Assembly (NCBI RefSeq): GCF_030122805.1
Contig: NZ_CP126080.1
Coordinates: 749,001-813,000 of the forward strand
Direction: 5' to 3'
Length of the DNA: 64,000 nt
Source: Mesobacillus sp. AQ2
Lineage (GTDB): Bacteria; Bacillota; Bacilli; Bacillales; Cytobacillaceae
Shown: positions 42,822 to 53,306 of the stretch, one piece after another
Layout of the letters: each line of letters starts with the position of its first letter
Numbering within the stretch: position 1 is the first letter of the stretch
Program-made: the position numbers and the translations under genes
The notes under the pieces: generated by a model
Databases searched by the model: none
Told to the model about the DNA's origin: nothing
Seen by the model: the letters and a program-made list of their open reading frames with translations, nothing else

Positions 42822-44420
42822 TTGAGAACCATCTACAAAAATGGCACCATCTATACATTCAATTCACTTAACCCAATTGTTCAGGCTGTGGTCATTGAAA
42901 ATGGCCGGTTCATCGATATGGGAACTTCTGCGGATATGGTGCTGCATTGGGGCAGCCAGGCACAAATTATCGACCTCGAAGGGAAAACAGCCACCCCTGG
43001 CCTGATCGACAGCCATCTTCACCTATCGATCATGGCAGATAGTTTTATCAACCTAGATTTTGTCGGAATCACAACCAAGCAGGGGATGCTAAAAAAAATA
43101 CAGGAAAAAGCAAACCAGCTTAAGCCTGGCGAATGGATTGTCGGCTCAAGCTGGGACGAGAACCTTTTTACCGACGGAGGGATTCCGAAAATTACAGAGC
43201 TGGATTATGTCGCGCCGGCAAACCCGCTATTTTTAACAAGGACGTGCCTGCATGCGACGTTAGTCAACAGCAGGGCGCTCGAGGTGATCGGCTATCATCC
43301 GGATATAAGTGTTCCAGAGGGCGGCACAATCGTACTGGATGAAATCACCAAGCAGCCGACGGGCTTGTTCCTGGAATCAGCGGCGAATCTAGTCAGACAG
43401 TACATTCCGGAACGTTCCTACGATGACTGGAAAAAAGCGATGCGCCAGACGATGCAGTTTGCGATCAGCAAGGGGCTGACAAGCGTGCATACGAATGATC
43501 CGCTGTATCTCGGCGGATTGGAGCAGACATGGAATCTTTTCAATGAGCTGTTAAATGGAGAGCAGCTTGGTTTGCGCAGCAATCTCCTGATCAACCATGA
43601 ATTTTTACCGGACTTAAAAGAAGCGGGAATGTACACTGGATACGGCAATGATACACTGCAAATCGGCGCTGTGAAAATTTTTGCCGATGGAGCGTTTGGT
43701 AGGAGAACGGCGCTCCTGACAGAACCATATAGCGATGCGCCGGGACACTACGGCGATGCGATGTATGACCAGGAACAGCTATATGAAATCGTAAAAGGGG
43801 CGCGTGATCTGGACATGCCGATTGCAGTCCATACGATTGGTGACCAGGCACTGGAAAATGTCCTTGATGTGCTGGACAAGTTCCCGGCTGCAGCCTATCG
43901 CGACCGCTTGATCCACGCACAGGTTCTGAGGGAGGAATTAATTCCACGTCTCAAGGCACCTAGCAGGATTGCCGACATCCAGCCGCGTTTCCTTGCGAGT
44001 GACTTCCCATGGGTACAGGAACGACTTGGCGAAAAACGGATCAAGCTCTCCTACGCCTGGAAAACCTTGATGGATGCTGGCGTGATTTGCGCTGGAGGTT
44101 CAGATGCTCCAGTAGAACCGGTCGACCCGATTCTCGGAATCCATGCGGCAGTGACACGCAAAAAGCCGGGTGAAAACCACGAGGGTTATGTACCTGAGCA
44201 AAAATTATCAATGTTCGATGCATTCCGCCTGTTCACCGAACTCGGAGCCTATCCAACAAATGAAGAGACGGTAAAAGGCACAATCGCCCGAGGGAAATTT
44301 GCGGATATGACTGTGTATTCATCCAACCCATTTGAAATGGCCGATCCAGACGAATTATTATCCATGAACATCGATATGACAATCATCGGCGGGGAAATCA
44401 AATATCGCAGTCTCTCATAA
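42822..44420 (+). CDS. amidohydrolase (YtcJ-like, amidohydrolase_3), under lysine riboswitch
   Basis: A 532-residue metal-dependent hydrolase of the amidohydrolase superfamily, YtcJ type. Metal-binding features: ATPGLIDSHLHLS (HxH), AVHTIGDQAL (His), LIHAQVLREE (His) and AGGSDAPVEPVDPI (Asp). The start is TTG 42822, with AAAAGGAGAG 8 bases before. The open frame extends upstream to 42561, but that part is the riboswitch leader and is not coding. The substrate in this family is unknown. The lysine riboswitch immediately upstream suggests that the product or substrate relates to lysine, for example release of lysine from an acylated or cyclic amide derivative; this is inference. Confidence 0.9.
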   Translation: MRTIYKNGTIYTFNSLNPIVQAVVIENGRFIDMGTSADMVLHWGSQAQIIDLEGKTATPGLIDSHLHLSIMADSFINLDFVGITTKQGMLKKIQEKANQLKPGEWIVGSSWDENLFTDGGIPKITELDYVAPANPLFLTRTCLHATLVNSRALEVIGYHPDISVPEGGTIVLDEITKQPTGLFLESAANLVRQYIPERSYDDWKKAMRQTMQFAISKGLTSVHTNDPLYLGGLEQTWNLFNELLNGEQLGLRSNLLINHEFLPDLKEAGMYTGYGNDTLQIGAVKIFADGAFGRRTALLTEPYSDAPGHYGDAMYDQEQLYEIVKGARDLDMPIAVHTIGDQALENVLDVLDKFPAAAYRDRLIHAQVLREELIPRLKAPSRIADIQPRFLASDFPWVQERLGEKRIKLSYAWKTLMDAGVICAGGSDAPVEPVDPILGIHAAVTRKKPGENHEGYVPEQKLSMFDAFRLFTELGAYPTNEETVKGTIARGKFADMTVYSSNPFEMADPDELLSMNIDMTIIGGEIKYRSLS

Positions 44421-44432
44421 GCATAAACATAG

Positions 44433-44478
44433 GAACGGTTCTTCTACTTCCATCGAAAGTAGGAGTGCCGTTCTTTTT
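44433..44478 (+). terminator. terminator of the amidohydrolase gene
   Basis: Two-part hairpin: GAACGG / CCGTTC outer stem and TACTT / AAGTA inner stem, then CTTTTTAG. Confidence 0.8.
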
Positions 44479-44497
44479 AGTTTTATGGCTAAAGTCC

Positions 44498-44524
44498 TAA
44501 AATTTTCTGAAATCGAACCGAAAT
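44498..44524 (+). promoter_or_regulatory. sigma-D promoter of the chemoreceptor gene
   Basis: TAAA (44498-44501), 15 bases, ACCGAAAT (44517-44524), close to the sigma-D consensus TAAA-N15-GCCGATAT, about 55 bases before the start. Confidence 0.78.
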
Positions 44525-44579
44525 AATTAATATGAAGAGAAACGGTAATTGACTATATTGCTGGACGGGAGAGCGGAAA

Positions 44580-46307
44580 ATGAAATTCAGGAAGAGTTTT
44601 GCGAGAAAACCACAGATGAAGTTTGGTGTTCGGGCCAAGTTATTGGCGGGCTTTTTTTCGGTTTTGGCTTTGTTGGCAGTCGTGGCAATCATCACGAATT
44701 TCGAATTTAACAAGATGAATAGTCAGTATTCTACGTCGATTGAAGACCGGATGGGGAAGCTGAATTTGATTGTCGAAATGAAGGATGCCGTCATGCGGGA
44801 GCAGCTTGCGCTTCAAAAATACATGGCAAATAGTGATGGTGAGAGCCTGATCGAATTTGAAGGAGCGGTAGAGGATTTTGCTAAGAGCTCAAAGAAGTAC
44901 TTGAGCTCAGCAAAATCCGCTGAAGAGAAGAAAGTGGGAGAGAATCTGGTCGCGGCTGAGGCGCAATATTATGATGTCGCTTCAGAAGCCTTTACTCTCA
45001 TCCGGGATGAACAAACGGTAAAGGTAAGGCTTTTAATGCAGGAAAAAGGAAATAAGCTTATCTTTAGCTTGAATTCAGCAGCCGAAGATGCGATTAAGTA
45101 CCAGCAAGCTGCCCTGAATACAACGAGTGAAACCCTTTCCGGAAATGTCCAGAAGGTAGCCTTGCTCATCATCGCGCTCTCTGTGGCGGCATTTGTCATT
45201 GGGACTGTGATTGCTACATATATTAGCAGAATGATTTCAAAACCTGTCCAGCTTGTCTCTCAGGCAGCAAAGCAATTAGCTGACGGAAATCTGGCCATTG
45301 AAAAAATCAATGTGAAGAATACAGATGAAATCGGGCAATTAGCAACTGATTTCAATGAGATGGCAACAAATTTAAGGAATATCATTTTTCAGGTGAGCAG
45401 CACTTCCGAGCAGGTTGCGGCATCAGCTGAGGAGATGATGGCTAGTGCGGACCAGACGAATTCTGCCACGAACCAGGTGGCGACAGCCATCCAGGAAGTC
45501 GCCGGCGGTGCAGAGCTACAAAGCAAGAATACAGAGGAAAGCGCGAAGGCAGTAGGAGAGATGTCTAGTGCCATCCAGCGTGTCGCGGTTACGACTTCCA
45601 CAGTTGCAGAGTCTGCGGTTGATACGACGAAACAGGCAACACTTGGCCATGATTCTCTGGAAAAAGTCATTGAAAAGATGAAAACAATCAACCATACAAC
45701 GAGTGAAACAAATTCTGTCATCAAGGATCTGGACCGAAAATCGGCTGAAATCGGCAAAATCATCGAGGTCATTACAGGCATCGCTGACCAGACGAATTTA
45801 CTGGCGCTCAACGCCGCCATTGAAGCAGCAAGAGCAGGCGAGCACGGAAAAGGGTTTGCTGTTGTCGCAGATGAAGTCAGGAAGCTGGCTGAACTTTCAA
45901 GGCAGTCTGCCAGCCAGATTTCCAGCTTGATTGAAGTCATCCAAAAAGAAACCCATCAGGTCGTCGAGATGATGAATAAAGGGGCAGCTGAAATTTCCGA
46001 GGGAACATCATTGGTTGAGGATACAGGCCGGATATTTGATGAGATTTTAAAATCGATTGAGAATGTCAGCTCGGAAATCCAGGAGGTCTCCGCGATTTCT
46101 GAAGAAATGTCGGCAAGCGTCATGCAGGTGAATGCTTCGATCGAGGAGGTAACAAAAATTGCCCGCGGCTCCGTCGCAAGCACGGCGGAAATCGCTTCGG
46201 CCACGGAAGAGCAGCTGGCCTCCATGGAAGAGGTATCCTCATCTTCCGCTTCACTCGCGAGGCTGGCAGAGAGCTTGAGGGAAATGGTAGCAAAATTTAA
46301 GGTTTAA
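44580..46307 (+). CDS. methyl-accepting chemotaxis protein
   Basis: A 575-residue transmembrane chemoreceptor: TM1 (about 20-42), small helical ligand-binding region (43-195), TM2 (about 196-216), HAMP (about 217-270), and a C-terminal signalling domain with the hairpin tip [21 protein letters not shown] and flanking [15 protein letters not shown]. Methylation-site heptads flank the tip. Ligand unknown. A sigma-D promoter upstream places it in the motility regulon. It carries its own terminator, so it is a single-gene unit. Confidence 0.95.
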   Translation: MKFRKSFARKPQMKFGVRAKLLAGFFSVLALLAVVAIITNFEFNKMNSQYSTSIEDRMGKLNLIVEMKDAVMREQLALQKYMANSDGESLIEFEGAVEDFAKSSKKYLSSAKSAEEKKVGENLVAAEAQYYDVASEAFTLIRDEQTVKVRLLMQEKGNKLIFSLNSAAEDAIKYQQAALNTTSETLSGNVQKVALLIIALSVAAFVIGTVIATYISRMISKPVQLVSQAAKQLADGNLAIEKINVKNTDEIGQLATDFNEMATNLRNIIFQVSSTSEQVAASAEEMMASADQTNSATNQVATAIQEVAGGAELQSKNTEESAKAVGEMSSAIQRVAVTTSTVAESAVDTTKQATLGHDSLEKVIEKMKTINHTTSETNSVIKDLDRKSAEIGKIIEVITGIADQTNLLALNAAIEAARAGEHGKGFAVVADEVRKLAELSRQSASQISSLIEVIQKETHQVVEMMNKGAAEISEGTSLVEDTGRIFDEILKSIENVSSEIQEVSAISEEMSASVMQVNASIEEVTKIARGSVASTAEIASATEEQLASMEEVSSSSASLARLAESLREMVAKFKV

Positions 46308-46320
46308 TATGTCTAGTGAG

Positions 46321-46358
46321 GAGCATGGGATTGGAGAATCTCATGCTCTTCTTTTTTT
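46321..46358 (+). terminator. terminator of the chemoreceptor gene
   Basis: Stem GAGCATGGGAT / AATCTCATGCTC with T-rich tail TTCTTTTTTT, 13 bases after the stop. Confidence 0.88.
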
Positions 46359-46503
46359 AGTAAAAAAGTGCATTTGTTCAGAGTGGCAACTCATGAATAC
46401 AGATAAGAAACAGTCTCCCTTACAGGTATTCGCCCAAGCCAAAACCGTGATAAATGCATATAAAGGTAGTGGATACAAAATAGAGAAGAGGGAGGTAAGC
46501 CGT

Positions 46504-46692
46504 ATGTACGCATACAGACATCCTTATCGAATGCAGGACCAGAGGTGGGGATTTGGATTACCGTTTTTAGGTGGTTTGGCTGGTGGATTATTGGGAGGCG
46601 CTTTATTTTACCCGCGGCCGTTTTATGGTGGTTATGGCTATGGTTACGGATATCCGATGTACCCATGCTGTGGGCCTGGATTTTATTACTAA
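46504..46692 (+). CDS. Gly/Tyr-rich small protein, spore-coat-like
   Basis: A 62-residue protein rich in Gly, Tyr, Pro and Phe with YGGYGYGYGYPMYPCC and GFYY at the end, and an N-terminal part with YRHPYRMQDQRWGFGL. Such composition is typical of spore coat or inner-spore small proteins of Bacillus. ATG 46504 follows GAGGGAGGTAAGCCGT; a longer frame from 46309 overlaps the chemoreceptor terminator and is unlikely. A terminator follows at once. Expression in sporulation is plausible but not shown. Confidence 0.78.
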   Translation: MYAYRHPYRMQDQRWGFGLPFLGGLAGGLLGGALFYPRPFYGGYGYGYGYPMYPCCGPGFYY

Positions 46693-46701
46693 AAAGCAAC
46701 C

Positions 46702-46737
46702 AAAAGGGAGCAAGCCGCCTGGCCTGCTCCCTTTTTA
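46702..46737. terminator. terminator between small protein and alpha/beta hydrolase genes
   Basis: Perfect stem AAAAGGGAGCA / TGCTCCCTTTT with T-tract, separating convergent genes. Confidence 0.9.
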
Positions 46738-46763
46738 TATTTCGAGGACTTGAGCTTTTCTCA

Positions 46764-47558
46764 TTAACTGATATACGCTTTCTTAACCTGATGCTTGTCC
46801 ATGAATTCGAGGGATAGCTCGTTGAAATCATCGGCCTTCTCGATATTGCAGACATGTCCGCATTGTTCAAGGATGACCAGCTCCGAGCTTTTATCGCTGC
46901 GGAGGTCCTCGGTTAATTCGCGGACAAACATATGGTCCTCGGCCCCTGATATATAGAGCTTTGGGACATCCTCACTTTTTTCCTGGACCTTGCTGTAGGT
47001 GGCTTTGACATCACCGGCAAGATGATACCAGGCGAGGAAGTTTTTCCGCTTCATCTTATATGCCTCCTGGATGAAAAAACGGCGCGAATCTTTATGGTTG
47101 TCCTTCGGCATCAAAACCAGGGCCAGAATGCGGTACAGCCACATAAAAGGGATGAAGTCCTTAATTATCCCTGCCAATTTGATCAAAGATTTTGCGAACA
47201 GGTTGAACCTGGTGATGGCGCCTCCCAGAACGGCCGACCTGACTCGATCCGGGCGTGTCTGCAGAAGATGATGGACGATGATCGAACCCAGCGAAATCCC
47301 GACAAAATGCGCTTTTCGAATCGAGAGATGATCAAGGGTGCGCAGGATTTCCCGGACAATAACGTCAAAGGAAAACCCATCTTTATACGAGTCTATGTCT
47401 GGTGATTTTCCATGGCCAGGCATATGGATCGCAACAATATGATATTTTTTCAGGAAAGGTTTCAACTGTTTGTAAAAAATGTTCGAGTTCCCGCCAATCC
47501 CGTGCAGCAGCACAATATACTCCGAGCCGCGGCCCTTATATAACTTGTAATCCAGCAT
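46764..47558 (-). CDS. alpha/beta-fold hydrolase
   Basis: A 264-residue serine hydrolase. Oxyanion region LLHGIGGNSNIFY (14-29), nucleophile elbow GISLG with Ser89, acid Asp208 in GAEDHMF, His235 in QCGHVCNIE. Single-domain size with a helical lid around 120-175. Substrate not deducible. ATG 47558 has AAGGAGAATCTG before it; the frame runs to 47591. It lies downstream of the amylopullulanase gene on the same strand, but they face a terminator between them. Confidence 0.9.
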   Translation of the reverse strand: MLDYKLYKGRGSEYIVLLHGIGGNSNIFYKQLKPFLKKYHIVAIHMPGHGKSPDIDSYKDGFSFDVIVREILRTLDHLSIRKAHFVGISLGSIIVHHLLQTRPDRVRSAVLGGAITRFNLFAKSLIKLAGIIKDFIPFMWLYRILALVLMPKDNHKDSRRFFIQEAYKMKRKNFLAWYHLAGDVKATYSKVQEKSEDVPKLYISGAEDHMFVRELTEDLRSDKSSELVILEQCGHVCNIEKADDFNELSLEFMDKHQVKKAYIS

Positions 47559-47640
47559 CAGATTCTCCTTAGTCGTTCTAGGTGTGTTCATTAATAATAC
47601 CCTTGATAGCGCTGTCAGTAAACGATTAAGGCAAAAATAA

Positions 47641-47675
47641 CGGCAGGTACCATCTGGTAAGGATGATACCTGCCG
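47641..47675 (-). terminator. terminator of the amylopullulanase gene
   Basis: Stem CGGCAGGTA / TACCTGCCG with inner CATC/GATG; on the minus strand it is followed by TTATTTTTG. Confidence 0.85.
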
Positions 47676-47682
47676 TAAATGA

Positions 47683-50600
47683 TTATTTCTTTTTGCCTTT
47701 TTGGTCTACTTTGATGACGACTGTTGTCAATGGATCAAGTGCTAACTTGTCTTTTGACAGCTTGAAACCGGACTTTTTGGATACCGGAGTTTTACCGGCT
47801 TCGTCATTATCGACCAGGACCTTTCCTTTTGAGAAGTCAAGATCGCCTAGTGTCAATGTGCGTGCTTGAGTGTCAGCGTTAACGAATACGTAGTATGTTC
47901 CAGTGTTATCTGTAGATTCATTTTCGTATGCGATGACAAGGTCTGTGTTCTTGATTTCAGGCAGATCAAGCAATCTTACATTCTGGTCAACGAGATCCTT
48001 TTCGCCGAGGCGGAAAGCATTTGTTGACTTTCTTAGCTCAATCAGGCCTTTCGTGTAGGCTTGTGTTGTAGTGTTGACTGAGTATTTCTTTTTATTTGTT
48101 GCCTTTTGCCAGTCAAACATGTTGATGGCATCGGATGAATCATATGAATCGTGGATGAAGTAGCCGAATGGATTTCCTTGTTCATCAGTCAATTCGTGAT
48201 ACTTCTGCTCAGGGACACCTTCACCTTTCCATTGCTTGGTCCTGCCGTACTCCTGGCCTGCGTGTAGGAAAGCAGTGCCCTGTGACGTTAGAATCAAGGA
48301 GTTCCCAATTCGGATTCGTTTGTGAATTTCCAGCTCGTTTTCAGGTACAGCAGGGTCCTTCTTGATTGATTGGGCAATGACATCGTGAAGCGGAAGGTTG
48401 TCATGCGCCGCGATGTATTGGACCATATCTCCTGGATCATCATCAGCTGTATTGCCTGGCTGTGCTTTGATATTGTTGAAAATCGTGTTGATATCGCGGG
48501 CACCGCCTGTGATGAATCGAGGCTCACCTTCAGAACCGAAGCCTGATTTCAGCTCGTTGCGGATTTCATCAGAGAAGACGCCGACATTATCCGTTTTATC
48601 CATCCAATCCTGATCTGCGCCCATGCCAGCTAAATCCGGCTCAGCAATGTGGCCTGCGAATGTTCTCCAGCCTTCGCCGATGAATAACGCATCAGGATTT
48701 ACAGATGCCGCAGCATCGTAAGCGTTCTGGATCGAAGGATAGGTGGCGTCACCCATCATATCAAAACGCATGCCATCAATCTTGTACTCTTCAAACCAGT
48801 ATTTAACTGAATCTACCATCAGCTTTTCAGCCATCTTGTGGCTTGTTGCCAGGTTGTTCCCGAAGCCGCCAAGGAAGTTCCCTTGTGCATCCTGGAACGC
48901 GTAATAGTTAGGAACGATGTCATTCAGCTGGCTGGCTTTTGCCATATGAGTGTAGACCACGTCGAGAACGACACCCATTCCAGCATCATGGATTGCATCA
49001 ATCATCTGTTTCAGTTCTTTCACGCGTAATTCAGGGTCAGTTGCATCCTCTGAATAGGCGCCATCCGGAGAGAAGTAACTGTGCGGGTCATAGCCCCAGT
49101 TGTACTCATTTCCGCCGGCAGAGTAATTAAGTTCCCTTTGGCCCATCTTTGTTTCATCGCCATAATACCATGCCATGACAGGAAGCAATTGAACATGTGT
49201 TACACCAAGCTTTTTAATATAATCCAGCTTGTCTGTGAAGGCTTTATAAGAGCCCCATCTTGCATCCAGATCGCCTTCAATAGAAGGGTCCGATGTGAAG
49301 TCACGTACGTGCACTTCATAAATTACCGCGTCTTCGCGCTTTTCATAGCCTTTGATTTTCGCATGATCGAAGTCTTCAGGATCTGTGCCGCTCAAGTCAA
49401 CGATTGCCGCTTTACCGACAGTATCCCCATCCGCGCCAGCTCCACCTTTTGTATTCACCGTGAACGCTGCCATCGATTTCGCGTAAGGATCGAGAACCTT
49501 ATTTGTGACTCCGCTATTTGTCACTTCATACTGGTAAAAATAACCCTTAACATCGGCTACATTCAGGTCACCAGGTGCGATTTCCGCAGACCAGACACCT
49601 TTTTCACCCTTTGTTAATTCGATGCTGCCAATTTGCTCAGCTGCATTGTCTTTATTGAAGAAGTTTGCCACAACCTTGCTTGCTTTAGGAGCCCATAGCT
49701 TCAAAGTTGCTGCCCCGTCTTTATAGGCAGCACCAAGATCATCGCCTTCATAGGCAAACATCTCGTCAAGCATTCTCCAGCTGGTAGAAGCCTTCACTGT
49801 TCTGCCTGAATATGTGACTGAAAGAGGAAGCTTATCTAAATCGAATGCGGCTTTCACTGTAACGGATTTGCCTTTGATTTCAACACTTTCAATTGAAACT
49901 GCTGCACCGCTGGCATCCTTGATTTCCAGCTTTGACTTCAGTTCATCGGCCGACAATCCATCTGTCATGGTAAAACCTAATAGAATCGAATCTTCAGAGA
50001 TGACTTCTGCAGATATAAGGCCTGTTGCCTGCTCCCAATATGGAGATACATAGACATTATCATCGCCTTGTTTTACCCATAAGTGATTGTATCTGTCGAG
50101 AAGGTTGAAGGTTTTGTCTCCGCCATCCTTGTCGCCAGTTGCCTTGTTCAGGGTAATCATGCCAATTTTCTTAGCATTGTCTTTCAGCTTGATATCGACA
50201 TAGGCACCATAGCGGTCAGTTCCAGTGAAGGAAGCTGCGCCTGTAGGCCAGCCATCAGAAGGTGCCGCGACATCTTCCCAGTTCCATAGACCCCAGTTTT
50301 CATAGTCAGCATTGTCACGTACATAGTGAACGCGGACGGTATTTGCTGGCAGGTTGACTGGTTCATAGGTATAAACCTTGTCATCGCCTTGCTTGATGAA
50401 AATTTCGTTCATCTCAGGTGAAGTAATCGTAAAGCCTTTGTCTCCGCCGTCTTTGCCGGCATCACCTTTTGTCACGTCCATAACGAGGAAGCCGATGTTT
50501 TTCGCGCCATCTTTTAGCTTAACGTCGATATAGGCGCCATAGCTGTCTGTTTTCTCGAACATTGTAGCTCCAGTCGGCCAGTTGGCAGAAGGGGAGGCTA

Positions 50601-53226
50601 CATCGTTCCACAGCCATGCTCCATAGTTTGCATAATTGTTGTCGTCACGCTTGTAGTGGATGCGGATGTGATTGGCTGGGATCGGTTCAACAGTGTTCCC
50701 ATCGCCATTATCATCTCCATTGCCATCTTCTCCAGGAGTGATTGAACCATTTTCCACCGTTAGTAAAACAGTACCGCCATCTGCTTTAGAAGGGATTGGC
50801 AATGTTACTTTTCCAGCTGTCGCAGTATATGTCTCACCTGAATAGTGGTCTGTCACAACGGCATCTGCTGAATCCACAGTCAATGTCACTTCTTTTGCTG
50901 CATCAGCAATATTCAATCCGATATAGGCAGCATCATCACCATGCTTCCGTGCAAAAAGGAGGAACTGGTCGCTGTCTGAACCAGCGATTGTCGTACGTTC
51001 GCCTTTTGCGAATACTTCAGAATGGTCGCCCCTGAAGTTCAAAATCTTTTTGTAGTGCTCGAGGACATCGTTGCCTTCCACCTGATTCCAGGCTAGGTCA
51101 TAACGGTTGTCGTATTGCGGATAGTTATTTTCACCACTTTGCCCAAGTTCTTCACCGTAGTAAATGACCGGCTGGCCCTTAGCTGTTGCCTGAAGGGAAG
51201 CGGCAACCTTAAGCTTGCCTTCATCATTTCCAGCATCAAACAGGAATCCATTTTCATCATGGCTTCCCAGGAACTGGCCGAGTGTAGCGGTGTTATCAAT
51301 TTTCGCGTTACGCTTGATCAACGCATCATTGGCAGCATTCAGGTTTCCGTTTACAAAAGAATGCGCAATATTGTTAAAGTCAAAATCAAGCAGGGAATCC
51401 ATCATGCCTGATTCCAGATAGCCATAATCGTCGTTGGCGCTTGCACCCCAGGCTTCGCCAATCATCTTGTGTTTCGGCATTTTTTCTGTAATGGCGTTCT
51501 TGAATGCCATCCAGGTCGCATCTTCTACGTGCTTTACAGTATCCACACGGAAGTAGTCAATTGTATTTCCGCTGCTCGTTGTTGCTTTTTCAATCCAGTC
51601 GGTCTGCCAGTCGATGATTGTCTGGCGGACTTCAGGGTCTTCTGTTTTGAAGTCAGGAAGGCCTGATAGTTCCCCAACGACTTCATCCGATCCTACATTG
51701 GAACCCTGGCGAAGAAGATTGCTGAAAGTGCTGCGTTCTTCATCTGTTGGGTAGCCGGCAGGAGGGTTCGTCACCTGGCCATCAATATCTTTCAAACCAT
51801 AACCAGAGTGGTTCAATACCACATCAACCATGATTTTGATGCCGCGTTCATGGGCAGAATCTATCAGGTTATGGAAGTCTTCCATCGTACCGAAGTGAGG
51901 GTTCAATTCGCCAAAATTGCTTGCCCAGTATCCGTGATAACCATAGTACGAAGGGTCGCCATCTTTGTAGCGGACATTATGCTTAACATTCTCAACAATC
52001 GGGCTAATCCAGATTGTGTTGACACCCAGTTCATCCAGGTAATCCAATTTTTCAGTAATGCCTTTAAAATCGCCGCCCTGATACGTACCGCGATCAGTAG
52101 TGTCATAGTTTAAGCCATAAGGATCATTATTGGAGGAATCCCCATCAAAGAATCTGTCTGTCAGCATGAAATAAATGATCGACTCATCCCAGTCAAAATC
52201 ATTATCGCCGACAGATTGTCTTGTTTTAACCGTAACATTGGCATTGCCGGTATGCGGGTTGCCAAATGAATCGGTCACCGTTACAGGAATCGTCTTCGCA
52301 CCTGCTGTTATGTTGTCATCGACTGCAATGGTAACTTCCATTAAAGAAGGATCGATTGCAAGAGTCTTTGACCCGCCAAGTTCGGACACATCAGCCGTAA
52401 TCTTGCTGATTTCAACTCCATCTGTCAGGCCCTCTACATCAACTTTCAGCACAGCGTTCTGGCTATAATCAATTTCTGCTGGGTTGACAGAACCTGAAAC
52501 TGTCAGGTCAGCGTTCGCGTAGGTGATTTCCGAAGCTGGATTGTAAGGATCTGTTACTTCGGTAGTGACGCCATCCTTTGTAACTAAATATGTGTACCCA
52601 TGTGTTCCAGTTGGAATGTTCTCATATGAAACTGCAAATCTCTCATTCTCAGGCTCATAGGTCATTGGTAAAGTCTTGCCATCAATCTTCAAATCTACTT
52701 TTTCAATTGTGTTCATCTGATCATTTGCAAACAACTCTTTGTCCCGGTAAAAGAAAGTCGCATTTCCATCTGCGATCACAGGAGCCGACCCATCAGGCAC
52801 AATGCGGATTTGCTCTACGCCGCTTGTAACGAACACTTTAGTAATCGAATCATTTTTATTAACCTTGATAAAACGGTCCCCAAATTCCTTTTGTGCAGTA
52901 TTCCAATCATAAGTACTGCGAAGCACGAAGCCCATTTCGGCCGTATTTGCGCCTACAGGGATGTTCGCGACCGCCTTTCTGCCTTCCTTTGTTGTAAAAT
53001 CAACCTGGCCGTCCTGTACACCAGTATTCCAGGTCCAAATATTCCACTCGCCAAAATTTTGATCTTCCCGTATATAGGTAAAGCGGACTTTGCGATCGGT
53101 TGATTCCGAAGTTGTAGCAGTTCCTTCTGCGTTAGCCTGCTGTGCAGGTACAAAAGGAATCCACAAGCTCAACAGCATGATTGCTGTCATGAAAATTGAG
53201 AAACTGCGTTTGGTGCTTCTTCTCAT
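47683..53226 (-). CDS. bifunctional amylopullulanase (two catalytic domains)
   Basis: A 1847-residue secreted enzyme. Order: signal peptide (about 1-33, QANA-type cleavage), CBM41/PUD-like domain (about 46-145), alpha-amylase module GH13 (about 345-830; nucleophile Asp562 in YFRVDTVKH, acid Glu591 in MIGEAWG, Asp657 in GSHDENG), two CBM41/PUD domains (about 845-945 and 958-1060), a CBM48-containing region, then a type I pullulanase module GH13_14 (about 1300-1780; signature YNWGYDP, Asp1489 in GMRFDMMGD, Glu1518 in FIGEGWR, Asp1609 in AAHDNL). The first cuts alpha-1,4 bonds and the second alpha-1,6 branch points. All six catalytic acids are present, so both sites are probably active. No sorting signal at the C-terminus. 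Two cre boxes in the leader suggest CcpA repression. Confidence 0.95.
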   Translation of the reverse strand: MRRSTKRSFSIFMTAIMLLSLWIPFVPAQQANAEGTATTSESTDRKVRFTYIREDQNFGEWNIWTWNTGVQDGQVDFTTKEGRKAVANIPVGANTAEMGFVLRSTYDWNTAQKEFGDRFIKVNKNDSITKVFVTSGVEQIRIVPDGSAPVIADGNATFFYRDKELFANDQMNTIEKVDLKIDGKTLPMTYEPENERFAVSYENIPTGTHGYTYLVTKDGVTTEVTDPYNPASEITYANADLTVSGSVNPAEIDYSQNAVLKVDVEGLTDGVEISKITADVSELGGSKTLAIDPSLMEVTIAVDDNITAGAKTIPVTVTDSFGNPHTGNANVTVKTRQSVGDNDFDWDESIIYFMLTDRFFDGDSSNNDPYGLNYDTTDRGTYQGGDFKGITEKLDYLDELGVNTIWISPIVENVKHNVRYKDGDPSYYGYHGYWASNFGELNPHFGTMEDFHNLIDSAHERGIKIMVDVVLNHSGYGLKDIDGQVTNPPAGYPTDEERSTFSNLLRQGSNVGSDEVVGELSGLPDFKTEDPEVRQTIIDWQTDWIEKATTSSGNTIDYFRVDTVKHVEDATWMAFKNAITEKMPKHKMIGEAWGASANDDYGYLESGMMDSLLDFDFNNIAHSFVNGNLNAANDALIKRNAKIDNTATLGQFLGSHDENGFLFDAGNDEGKLKVAASLQATAKGQPVIYYGEELGQSGENNYPQYDNRYDLAWNQVEGNDVLEHYKKILNFRGDHSEVFAKGERTTIAGSDSDQFLLFARKHGDDAAYIGLNIADAAKEVTLTVDSADAVVTDHYSGETYTATAGKVTLPIPSKADGGTVLLTVENGSITPGEDGNGDDNGDGNTVEPIPANHIRIHYKRDDNNYANYGAWLWNDVASPSANWPTGATMFEKTDSYGAYIDVKLKDGAKNIGFLVMDVTKGDAGKDGGDKGFTITSPEMNEIFIKQGDDKVYTYEPVNLPANTVRVHYVRDNADYENWGLWNWEDVAAPSDGWPTGAASFTGTDRYGAYVDIKLKDNAKKIGMITLNKATGDKDGGDKTFNLLDRYNHLWVKQGDDNVYVSPYWEQATGLISAEVISEDSILLGFTMTDGLSADELKSKLEIKDASGAAVSIESVEIKGKSVTVKAAFDLDKLPLSVTYSGRTVKASTSWRMLDEMFAYEGDDLGAAYKDGAATLKLWAPKASKVVANFFNKDNAAEQIGSIELTKGEKGVWSAEIAPGDLNVADVKGYFYQYEVTNSGVTNKVLDPYAKSMAAFTVNTKGGAGADGDTVGKAAIVDLSGTDPEDFDHAKIKGYEKREDAVIYEVHVRDFTSDPSIEGDLDARWGSYKAFTDKLDYIKKLGVTHVQLLPVMAWYYGDETKMGQRELNYSAGGNEYNWGYDPHSYFSPDGAYSEDATDPELRVKELKQMIDAIHDAGMGVVLDVVYTHMAKASQLNDIVPNYYAFQDAQGNFLGGFGNNLATSHKMAEKLMVDSVKYWFEEYKIDGMRFDMMGDATYPSIQNAYDAAASVNPDALFIGEGWRTFAGHIAEPDLAGMGADQDWMDKTDNVGVFSDEIRNELKSGFGSEGEPRFITGGARDINTIFNNIKAQPGNTADDDPGDMVQYIAAHDNLPLHDVIAQSIKKDPAVPENELEIHKRIRIGNSLILTSQGTAFLHAGQEYGRTKQWKGEGVPEQKYHELTDEQGNPFGYFIHDSYDSSDAINMFDWQKATNKKKYSVNTTTQAYTKGLIELRKSTNAFRLGEKDLVDQNVRLLDLPEIKNTDLVIAYENESTDNTGTYYVFVNADTQARTLTLGDLDFSKGKVLVDNDEAGKTPVSKKSGFKLSKDKLALDPLTTVVIKVDQKGKKK

Positions 53227-53306
53227 CTGAATCCATTCCTCCCTAGATTGATTGATGCTTCAAAATCAGTTTTTTCAAGGTCCTCCTTTCTCAAATGCGC
53301 AACTTA

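Noticed and set aside
45389..45940. 183-codon minus-strand ORF
   Set aside because: Antisense to the chemoreceptor signalling domain; Ser/Ala-rich shadow of repeated coiled-coil codons.
46309..46503. 65-codon N-terminal extension of the Gly/Tyr-rich protein
   Set aside because: It covers the chemoreceptor terminator and has no ribosome-binding site; ATG 46504 follows a strong one.
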